Shown here in pieces: positions 17,463-24,997 of a stretch of 35,256 bases of DNA (positions within the stretch are counted from its first letter, which is position 1; each line of letters starts with the position of its first letter). The position numbers were made by a program, and so were the translations under genes. A model generated the notes under the pieces. That model searched no databases and was not told the origin of the DNA. It saw nothing but the letters and a program-made list of their open reading frames with translations. Origin of the DNA: an uncultured Prevotella sp. (GTDB lineage Bacteria; Bacteroidota; Bacteroidia; Bacteroidales; Bacteroidaceae); assembly GCA_938028745.1 (NCBI GenBank), contig CALIZL010000086.1:1-35256 (forward strand). The letters are read 5' to 3'.

Positions 17463-17577
17463 TGGCATTAACCTCTCGCCGTTTAATCCTTTTATCCAAC
17501 ACCACGCCAAGCTGTGGTAAAAGACATTAAGCTACTAAATTAAACACCACTTTATCCATTTTTTTTCAAACACAACT

Positions 17578-20376
17578 ATGAAAGTTAAGTTACACTATCG
17601 CGCCCTATTGGCAGCATTTGCCTTTGGGATGATGGGTGTGGGCATCACATCGTGTACCGAAAACATCGACATGCCCGACACCGACAGCAGCCAAGACGGA
17701 CTAACCGTATCGGTTAACGCAGTAGACACCCAGGCAGAAGCTTTGCAAGCCTACAACGCTAACCCTAACAGCCAAACCTACGCCGACCTGCTGGCCGCAC
17801 AAGGACTGAAAGAAACCGACCTTGTGCACGGCACACTGCCCGCACAAGGCTCCTTGGCCGAGGGAATGATGTTTGTAGAAAGCTCGGTGCCTACCGTTAA
17901 CGCACCCGAACAGGAAAACCTAACGCGCGGCCGAGTGGCCAACGGCGTTAACAACGACTTTACCGTTACCGCCTACCGAGCAACAACGCCCGAGGACGTT
18001 AGCAATGCCGACGTTTGGATTCCAAGTGTCACCTTCGACAAGACCGGAAACCCCAAACAACCTTTCCATTGGTCAAGCAAAATGCCCTACGCACGCTTCT
18101 ACGCTGTGTTCCCCGTAGCAGATGCGGCCAACGGCATTAGCGTAAACGCCGTGAAGGGCAAAGTGCCCACCATCAGCTTTACGGCCAACACCGACAACAC
18201 GGCCCAGAACGACCTGATGGTGGCCACATCGCCCATCACGCAGTATAAGGGCGGCACGAGTTCGCCTGCTGTGTCGCTGCCCTTCCGCCATGCGCTAACG
18301 GCCATCAACTTCGCCGTGGGCGAAAACCTTGATGCAGGCAAGCGCATAACTAAGGTTACCATCAGCAATGTGTACCAAAAGGGCGTGTACCAAATGGCCA
18401 GCGACGAAAAAGGAACAGGAGCCGGATGGAGCAACCACAGCAACCCAACCACATTCGCACTGGAAGGCATTAGCGTGCCCGTTAACGGAACTGTGGGCAA
18501 CATCCTATTGGGCGACCACAACAACTACACCTTCCTCATGGTGCCACAAGTGCTAACAGGACGAGGCGTACAGCTGAGAGTGGAGTTTAACGACAACCCC
18601 AACGACTACATCGAAGCAACCCTTAACGGCGAATGGAAAGCCGGCGAAACACGCACCTATAAGCTAAGCAACAAAGACGCCAACTGGGACTACCAGTTTA
18701 ACGTAAAGGTAGAACCAAGCACAACCATTTTCGGACTGAACGGGAAAGTGCCTTTCAGCGTACAAAGCTACCGCGTGTTTAAAGGACAGGCAGCCACACG
18801 CACACCCGTAGCATGGAAGGTTGTGGGCTACCAACTGCAAAACAACAACGGCACATGGGGAGCAGAAACCACCAATAAACCCAATTGGATAAACATAACC
18901 AAGACCGCGGGCAATGGCAGCATCGCATTCGAAACATCGTTTGTGAACATCGCCGCACAAGCTGGCGAGGTGGTAGACGTGATGAACGATTACAACGCCG
19001 CACTTAAAACCGTGGCACCTGGCGTTACGAAGCTAGGCCTCGACAAGGACGGAAAGCTGAACACGGCCAACACCTACATCATTTCGCATGCAGGACGCTA
19101 CTCGCTGCCGCTTGTTTACGGCAACGGCTTCAAGAACGGAAATGTCGAACTCAAGGCGTTCAGCCTGTTCAAAGACTATCAGGGTGTCGACATTAAAGAT
19201 CCATACATCGTTAAGGCTCAACGACCCATGGGCCGCAACCAGGTTGTCGTTAACGGTAAGTCGAGACTTAAAGCAAAGGTTGTTTGGTCGGACCCTGACG
19301 GCGTTATTCAGTTCGACGCCAACCCCCAGAACACCTTCACCAACGGCGACTATTCCACCCCAGCCCGTCTTAACTTCAACGTAGACCCAAGCAAGATTAG
19401 AAGCGGAAACGCCGTTATTGCCATCACAGACGATAAAGGAACGGTGGTTTGGTCGTGGCAGTTGTGGTTTGCCCACGAAGACGTGCTCACACCCGTTCCC
19501 GTTAAGGTTATGAATTCAGACTCATACGTCCATTACCTACTCTCGACCCCACTCGGTTGGACCTTCACAAAGATGAGGCAACTTAAAGGTGGAGGCAGCA
19601 ACGGCCGCCAAGTAAAAATCATACTCGAGCAAACTAGTGGCCCAAGAAAGCGCGCTTCGTTCGTTGTCGGGCAAACCATGCTCGATGGAGATGGCTATAC
19701 CATGCTTTACCAATGGGGACGTAAAGACCCATTCCCAAGCACAAACTTAACAGGAAGGAACCACGGAGTGAACGTTATCTATCCACCTAAGGAATACAAG
19801 TTTGTGATACAAAACCCCGACAAATTCATTTCGAGGACCGGTAACTCCGCCCTTGCACCCGAATATTTTAGCGGCAATCTGCACCACGTGTACTGGGGTC
19901 AGTCATACACCAGCGGACATTTGGAATACCACAAGACCATCTTCGACCCAAGTCCCGCCGGCTACCGTGTGCCCGATTGGCATGCAGGCCATTTTATTGT
20001 TCCACTTAGAGGTGCAGTAAGTCTGGTAAAGAAGCCTGGCAACTTTAGGACCAGCGGCAACGGCAACGTAGCCTTCGTAAAGACGAACGTGAACGACGGC
20101 TGGCTGTTCGCCCCCTACCACATGATACGTAGTCATGGCTTAGGCAGACTGCAAAGCGATCCTGATGGAACGTCTACCAAACCCAAATTCACTTCGTCCT
20201 GGACTTCGACAACAGATAATCAACTAAATGGGCGCGCGAAGTATTTCTACGGCAGCGTTGAAGAGGTATGGCACTCAAGAACGTTAGACCTCTGCATGGG
20301 ACTTGGATTAAGGCCCATGCTAGACTTAGACTACAACTACTATGGCCCCGACAACCCTCGTCGTTTTCGCCCATAA
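17578..20376 (+). CDS. Large fimbrillin-family lipoprotein of cassette 2
   Basis: A 932-residue paralogue of the protein at 13888: signal peptide with Cys 26 (GITSCTENID), fimbrillin-like region with LPFRHALTAINFAVG (about 236-250), FLMVPQVLTGR and WKAGETRTYKLS, a beta-rich middle, and a FISUMP-like end (YQWGRKDPFP about 710, FDPSPAGYRVPD about 788). By eye the first 370 residues are very similar between the two and the last 200 are much less so, in particular after the PAGYRVP motif. It ends in LDYNYYGPDNPRRFRP, a tail the first copy lacks. Probably a surface adhesin or fimbria-associated protein. Confidence 0.85.
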   Translation: MKVKLHYRALLAAFAFGMMGVGITSCTENIDMPDTDSSQDGLTVSVNAVDTQAEALQAYNANPNSQTYADLLAAQGLKETDLVHGTLPAQGSLAEGMMFVESSVPTVNAPEQENLTRGRVANGVNNDFTVTAYRATTPEDVSNADVWIPSVTFDKTGNPKQPFHWSSKMPYARFYAVFPVADAANGISVNAVKGKVPTISFTANTDNTAQNDLMVATSPITQYKGGTSSPAVSLPFRHALTAINFAVGENLDAGKRITKVTISNVYQKGVYQMASDEKGTGAGWSNHSNPTTFALEGISVPVNGTVGNILLGDHNNYTFLMVPQVLTGRGVQLRVEFNDNPNDYIEATLNGEWKAGETRTYKLSNKDANWDYQFNVKVEPSTTIFGLNGKVPFSVQSYRVFKGQAATRTPVAWKVVGYQLQNNNGTWGAETTNKPNWINITKTAGNGSIAFETSFVNIAAQAGEVVDVMNDYNAALKTVAPGVTKLGLDKDGKLNTANTYIISHAGRYSLPLVYGNGFKNGNVELKAFSLFKDYQGVDIKDPYIVKAQRPMGRNQVVVNGKSRLKAKVVWSDPDGVIQFDANPQNTFTNGDYSTPARLNFNVDPSKIRSGNAVIAITDDKGTVVWSWQLWFAHEDVLTPVPVKVMNSDSYVHYLLSTPLGWTFTKMRQLKGGGSNGRQVKIILEQTSGPRKRASFVVGQTMLDGDGYTMLYQWGRKDPFPSTNLTGRNHGVNVIYPPKEYKFVIQNPDKFISRTGNSALAPEYFSGNLHHVYWGQSYTSGHLEYHKTIFDPSPAGYRVPDWHAGHFIVPLRGAVSLVKKPGNFRTSGNGNVAFVKTNVNDGWLFAPYHMIRSHGLGRLQSDPDGTSTKPKFTSSWTSTTDNQLNGRAKYFYGSVEEVWHSRTLDLCMGLGLRPMLDLDYNYYGPDNPRRFRP

Positions 20377-20446
20377 CGGTTAAGACAAACCGACGAGAAG
20401 GAAGCATTACTGAAAAGGCTAATCAAAAACGCCTGAACACTTAATA

Positions 20447-20484
20447 AAAGCCCTACCAACGCTTGCAAGCGTTTGGTAGGGCTT
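20447..20484 (+). terminator. Terminator of cassette 2
   Basis: AAGCCCTACCAACGCTTG (20448-20465) pairs with CAAGCGTTTGGTAGGGCTT (20466-20484) with one bulged base; the real loop is probably TTGCAA. The T-run is short. It is a near copy of the hairpin at 16741. The stretch 20485-20632 is pyrimidine-rich with no gene. Confidence 0.75.
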
Positions 20485-20632
20485 CTGCGTATGCCATAGG
20501 CCTAGGGTCGACAACCTGCTCTTTCTCCCCTGCTCTTTCTCCCCTATTCTCGTTCGTTTACTCTCGTTCCCATGGTCTTTTGTCTTGCCGTTTGCTCATT
20601 TATGCCCACCCTAGCCCACCTGTTCATTTACT

Positions 20633-20692
20633 TAAAATCATGTTAAATAACATCTTTCTTGCTTGCTACGTTTAGTAAAGCTCATACTTTTG
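20633..20692 (+). promoter_or_regulatory. Cassette 3 upstream box and -7 box
   Basis: TAAAATCATGTTAAA (20633-20647) is the same box with two changes, 52 bases before TACTTTTG (20685-20692). Confidence 0.6.
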
Positions 20693-20902
20693 CATCGTTA
20701 AACCTGTAAAGTGCGGTGAATTAAAGAGAATTAGAATCAGTACAACACCGCAAAGAAGCGTGTTTAAGCCACGCCAACACATCTGTAATGGCAGGCAAAC
20801 GCATTCACCTTTGTATCTTATCACAGAGAGTAACTGCCAATCATATATTTAATCATTCTTTGCGGCAACCTAACAACCATACGCCATACCAATTTTTTGT
20901 TC
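20693..20902 (+). promoter_or_regulatory. Cassette 3 conserved 5' leader with hairpin
   Basis: TGCGGTG (20712-20718) pairs with CACCGCA (20746-20752); the outer pair is T-A where cassette 2 has C-G. AACGCATTC, TATCTTATC and TTAATCATTCTTTGCGGCAA are shared with the other leaders. Confidence 0.55.
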
Positions 20903-21145
20903 ATGAAGGATAACAGACAACTAAACACCCAAATGTACCGCAAACCAGAGATTGAACTTGTGCGCGTACAACAAGATGCCCCTATGCCCACCCCGCGTTG
21001 CGCAACGCTAAATGCTTTTCTACTCCATCATTATGCCACCAAAACGAGAGTTTTCTGCGCAAAAAGTTGTACTTTTGCAGGCGTAGGGCATCAGTGCGTC
21101 AGCCAAAGGCGTCGCCGCTCGCCCCTCATCAGCACAACTATATAG
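20903..21145 (+). pseudogene. Third copy of the small acidic protein, truncated and fused to unrelated sequence
   Basis: The ORF opens with MKDNRQLNTQMYRKPEIELV, nearly identical to cassette 2, and matches for about 24 codons (to about 20974). Then homology stops: the LLTxSDDDGP block is absent and the frame runs on by chance through the glnN promoter region to 21145, giving a Cys/Arg-rich tail unlike the paralogues. No fimbrillin gene follows. The likely explanation is a duplication followed by a deletion that joined the cassette start to the region upstream of glnN. A short peptide may still be translated. Confidence 0.7.
20995..21077 (+). promoter_or_regulatory. glnN promoter region with a perfect 14-bp palindrome
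   Basis: GCGTTGCGCAACGC (20995-21008) is a perfect palindrome 62 bases before the -7 box TACTTTTG (21070-21077), which is followed by CAGG and a leader of about 80 nt to glnN. A regulator site is possible, but the palindrome alone is weak evidence. Confidence 0.45.
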
Positions 21146-21163
21146 AGAAAAAACATATCGACA

Positions 21164-23353
21164 ATGGCAAACTTGAGATTTGAAGCTGTGGCAGAAGCCT
21201 ACAAAAAGAAACCGCTGGAAGTGATTACACCCGCCGAAAGACCATCTGAGTTTTTCGCGAAGTACGTCTTCAACCGAGCAAAGATGTACAAATACCTACC
21301 CGCCGACGTTTACGAAAAGCTCACCGACGTTATCGACAACGGCACCCGTTTAGACCGTTCCATCGCCGATGCCGTGGCCAAAGGCATGAAACAATGGGCC
21401 AACGAAAACGGGGTGACACACTACACGCACTGGTTTCAGCCCCTAACAGAGGGCACGGCAGAAAAGCACGATGCCTTTGTAGAACCCGACGGCAAGGGCG
21501 GAATGATTGAAGAGTTTTCGGGAAAGCTGCTCGTTCAGCAAGAACCCGACGCGTCTTCGTTCCCCAACGGCGGCATCCGCAACACCTTCGAGGCTCGCGG
21601 ATATTCGGCTTGGGACCCCACTTCGCCCGTGTTCATCATCGACGACACGCTTTGCATCCCCACCATCTTCATTTCTTACACAGGCGAATCGCTCGACTAT
21701 AAGGCACCGCTGCTGCGTTCGTTGCAGGCCGTCAACACCGCTGCCGCAGCTGTAGCCCAATATTTCTACCCCAAAGTGAAGAAGGTTAGCTGCAACCTAG
21801 GCTGGGAACAAGAGTACTTCTTGGTAGACGAGAGCCTTTACTTTGCCCGTCCCGACCTGATGCTCACAGGCCGAACGCTCATGGGACACGACTCGGCCAA
21901 GAACCAACAGATGGACGACCACTACTTCGGAACAATCCCCGAGCGTGTGCAGGCCTTTATGAAAGACTTAGAAATACAGGCCCTTGAATTGGGCATACCT
22001 TGCAAAACGCGCCACAACGAGGTGGCGCCCAACCAATTTGAACTGGCGCCCATCTTCGAAGAGGCCAACCTGGCCGTAGACCACAATATGCTATTGATGT
22101 CGCTCATGAAGAAAGTGGCACGCAAGCATAGTTTCCGTGTGCTGCTCCACGAAAAGCCTTTCGCCGGCGTAAACGGTAGCGGAAAGCACAACAACTGGAG
22201 CTTGTCTACCGATACGGGCGTGCTGTTGCATGCACCTGGCAAGGGTTACGACGACAACCTGCGCTTTGTTGTCTTCATCGTAGAAACGCTTATGGGCGTG
22301 TATCGCCACAACGGACTGCTGAAAGCATCGATAATGAGTGCAACCAACGCCCACCGACTGGGCGGACACGAGGCTCCGCCAGCCATTATTTCTTCGTTCT
22401 TAGGCACGCAACTCAGCGCGCTGTTGGCACAAATAGAGCGTGCCGGCGATGACGAACGCTTTGACGTGGCAGGCAAAAAGGGAGTGGAACTAGACATCGA
22501 CCAGATACCCCAACTGCTTATCGACAACACCGACCGCAACCGCACTTCGCCCTTTGCCTTCACAGGAAACCGCTTTGAGTTTCGCGCCCTTGGCTCGGAG
22601 GCCAACTGCTCGTCGGCACTCATCGTGCTAAACTCTGCCGTTGCCGAGGCACTCAGCAGCTTTAAACAACGCGTAGACGCACTTGTGCAGCAGGGCGTTG
22701 ACCTTAAACGCGCCATCGTGAGCGTGTTGCGCGACGACATTCGCACCTGCCGCCCCATCGTGTTCGACGGCAATGGCTATTCGGAAGAATGGGTAGAAGA
22801 GGCCAAACGCCGCGGGTTGGACACCGAAACAAGCTGTCCGCTGGTGTTCGACAGGTATCTCGACGAGGATAGCGTGCAGATGTTCGAGAGCCTGAACGTA
22901 ATGCACCGCAACGAGTTGCACGCCCGCAACGAAGTGAAATGGGAAACCTACACGAAGAAAATACAGATTGAGGCGCGCGTGCTGGGCGACCTCTGCATGA
23001 ACCACATCATACCCGTGGCCACGCATTATCAAAGCAGATTGGCCAAGAACGTGCAGAGCATGTTCGGCATATTTGCCAACGAAAAGGCGCGCATACTTAC
23101 TTCGCGCAACGTGAAAATCATCGAAGAGATTGCTCAACGCACGCAAACCATCGAAACGAAGGTGGAAGAACTGGTTGCGGCACGTAAGGTGGCTAACAAC
23201 ATTCAATGCGAAAGAGAAAAGGCAATTGCCTATCACGACAATATCGCACCACGAATGGAGGCCATCCGCTACGAAGTGGATAAGCTGGAACTGCTCGTGG
23301 CCGACGAACTGTGGACGTTGCCTAAGTATCGGGAACTCCTCTTTATAAGGTAG
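21164..23353 (+). CDS. glnN: Type III glutamine synthetase
   Basis: A 729-residue enzyme that makes glutamine from glutamate, ammonia and ATP in the cytoplasm. It has the length and motifs of the GSIII (GlnN) family typical of Bacteroidota, not the 450-residue GlnA type: FPNGGIRNTFEARGY (about 123-137), NLGWEQEYFLVD (about 211-222, metal-binding Glu residues), HNEVAPNQFELAP (284-296) and GVNGSGKHNNWS (335-346, catalytic region). The long helical C-terminal part is complete. It has its own -7 box at 21070 and stands alone, followed by simple repeats. The gene looks intact. Confidence 0.97.
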   Translation: MANLRFEAVAEAYKKKPLEVITPAERPSEFFAKYVFNRAKMYKYLPADVYEKLTDVIDNGTRLDRSIADAVAKGMKQWANENGVTHYTHWFQPLTEGTAEKHDAFVEPDGKGGMIEEFSGKLLVQQEPDASSFPNGGIRNTFEARGYSAWDPTSPVFIIDDTLCIPTIFISYTGESLDYKAPLLRSLQAVNTAAAAVAQYFYPKVKKVSCNLGWEQEYFLVDESLYFARPDLMLTGRTLMGHDSAKNQQMDDHYFGTIPERVQAFMKDLEIQALELGIPCKTRHNEVAPNQFELAPIFEEANLAVDHNMLLMSLMKKVARKHSFRVLLHEKPFAGVNGSGKHNNWSLSTDTGVLLHAPGKGYDDNLRFVVFIVETLMGVYRHNGLLKASIMSATNAHRLGGHEAPPAIISSFLGTQLSALLAQIERAGDDERFDVAGKKGVELDIDQIPQLLIDNTDRNRTSPFAFTGNRFEFRALGSEANCSSALIVLNSAVAEALSSFKQRVDALVQQGVDLKRAIVSVLRDDIRTCRPIVFDGNGYSEEWVEEAKRRGLDTETSCPLVFDRYLDEDSVQMFESLNVMHRNELHARNEVKWETYTKKIQIEARVLGDLCMNHIIPVATHYQSRLAKNVQSMFGIFANEKARILTSRNVKIIEEIAQRTQTIETKVEELVAARKVANNIQCEREKAIAYHDNIAPRMEAIRYEVDKLELLVADELWTLPKYRELLFIR

Positions 23354-23498
23354 AGGTTACGAGTTGGGGAGTTAACAAGTTAACCCGTTGACGAGTTAAC
23401 CCGTTGACTGGTTAACCAGTGGACTAGTTAACGAGTTAACCAGGTTGACAAGTTGACGGGTTAACTGGTCTTCTTGTAAACTTCTCAACTCGTCAACT
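23354..23498. repeat. Simple repeats of GAGTTAAC/GTTGACGAG type after glnN
   Basis: About 14 degenerate units of 9-11 bases (GAGTTAACAA, GTTAACCCGTTGACGA, GGTTAACCAG). They contain several self-complementary GTTAAC cores and end in CTCAACTCGTCAACTT, the opposite orientation, so the stretch could fold back on itself. Confidence 0.75.
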
Positions 23499-23825
23499 TA
23501 AATCATTTCTTTTATTTTACAAAAGCGGTCTATTTTCCACTCCGTTCTAGCGAAAAAATAGGTCATAAAGTAGGCAAATTACTACCATTCCTCCTCTTTC
23601 ACGTCTTTCCTTTTGTCTGTTTTTAGGCAAAATAGCTGCATTTTGCACCATTTTGCCTTTCTAGTTTGGTTGACATCTCGCGATTTTTAAGTTCCAATTA
23701 CCCACTTTTTACCCCCAAAAAACCACTTTTTGAGGGCTGTTTTGCCCCTTCGAGTCATGTTTTTACTGGCTAGAGAGGGTTATATCTATACCATTTCAGC
23801 GGATATTTATTCTTTTCGACTTGCG

Positions 23826-23965
23826 TTTAGCATCATTTTGTACGGCATTTAGCACCATTTTACCTTGCGTTTTGCACCAAAACGCACTGCATTTTGTATC
23901 AAAGCGCATTGCATTTAGCACCAAAACGCACTGCGTTTTGCACCATATTGCACTATTTTTGGCAA
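23826..23965 (+). repeat. 22-bp tandem array inside element copy 3
   Basis: The core TTTAGC/TTTTGC recurs at 23826, 23848, 23870, 23892, 23914, 23936 and, degenerate, about 23958: an exact 22-bp period. Units vary by substitution (GCACCAAAACGCACTGC, GTATCAAAGCGCATTGC) but not in length. Confidence 0.9.
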
Positions 23966-24211
23966 CAAACAGCCCCAAAAGGGGTGCAAATGCCGACCTC
24001 TTGAAATAAATATTCATTTTGTCGCATTCACACACTGCCCCTTTTTAGCATCAAAACAAACCTTCGCGAGAATCGATTTTTTGCGGCAAGTTGGCAATTG
24101 GTGTACAAAAAGGGCACTCATGGCGTTATTCTTTTTACTGAAAATCTTACTTTTTTGTGCCATAGCCACGTTTTGCCACAGGCAAATGGAGCTGATTTTT
24201 GGATTTTAGCG

Positions 24212-24354
24212 TATCTTTGTTCAGTACTTCGTACCTGAGAGGAGTGGCTGTCTTGCTTTTGCATCACAAAGATAATATGCTCCTATCAGTACTGGTTTAC
24301 AATCGCGTTCTGTTCGCCTTGCTTTTGCATCACCAAGATAATATACTCCTCTCA
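24212..24354 (+). promoter_or_regulatory. Interleaved inverted repeats with a 66-bp partial duplication
   Basis: TATCTTTGT (24212-24220) matches ACAAAGATA (24266-24274), and TGAGAGGAGT (24236-24245) matches ACTCCTCTCA (24345-24354). Between them a near copy of the second half (CTTGCTTTTGCATCA at 24252 and again at 24318) is duplicated with a 66-bp period. The first duplicate keeps the perfect partner of one arm, the second keeps the perfect partner of the other. Confidence 0.5.
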
Positions 24355-24465
24355 AGTGGTTAGGAATATTAAAAGTTAAGCAACCTTAAACCTTAAAATC
24401 TATTAACAATATAAAAACAAGCCTTAAAAATCAATCAAAACAAACCAACCTATTGATATTTAGCT

Positions 24466-24997
24466 TATATTTGTAAAACCTTTCTAAGAAGTATCAATCA
24501 TACAAAAATATCCTACACATGACCTATACAACCCAAACAGCAACATCCCCAATGGCAACAAATAACCTACTGCACACCAGTAGTTAATGCCAACACCACG
24601 TTATACAAGTGGTTGCAGGCACCGGCATGCCGACAAAAAGGCCAAACCGTAACGCCCAAATGCCTTTACCGCAACCAACGAACCACCATACGCAAAGCGA
24701 TGGAGCCTAACAATAGGCCGCTTTCACCCTCTATCAGACCATTTAACAAGCGCGGCGCAATGCCCTTGGTCTGCACCAGATGCCCAAACATTCTTAAACT
24801 GTCGCCTTCGTCCGCCTAACTCGCAAACACGGCCATGTAGCCTGCCGAACGTATTGTTCGCCTACAACGGCCAACTGATACAACCCCAACTAGCTGGCGA
24901 ACAAACAGCAAATGACGAGAAAAAGGAGACGGAAATGGCAGCGATGCCACGCTCAACAAAGAACTAAAAACGTTGAATCTTAATAGATGTAAATGAG
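24466..24997 (+). promoter_or_regulatory. Promoter and long leader of the SusC operon
   Basis: TATATTTG (24466-24473) fits the -7 consensus and would give a leader of about 515 nt ahead of SusC. The leader holds no credible ORF. A short inverted repeat surrounds CACCGGCATGCCGAC (about 24620). The regulator of the locus is not in the window. Confidence 0.45.

Larger units (their letters stand above)
23499..24390 (+). repeat. Dispersed noncoding element, copy 3 (most complete)
   Basis: The left part (TTTTACAAAAG, CGTTCTAGCGAAAAAATAG, TTTTGCACCATTTTGCCTTT) matches copy 2. The middle (CAGCGGATATTTATTCTTTT, 22-bp array, CTTCGCGAGAATCGATTTTT at 24062-24081) matches both other copies. The right part (CCACGTTTTGCCACAG, GTATCTTTGTTCAGTACTT, GGAATATTAAAAGTTAAG) matches copy 1. 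No convincing ORF lies inside. It sits between glnN and the SusC leader. Confidence 0.8.

Noticed and set aside
24613..24819. 68-residue ORF in the SusC leader
   Set aside because: No start signal, no domain, and it lies in a probable untranslated leader.
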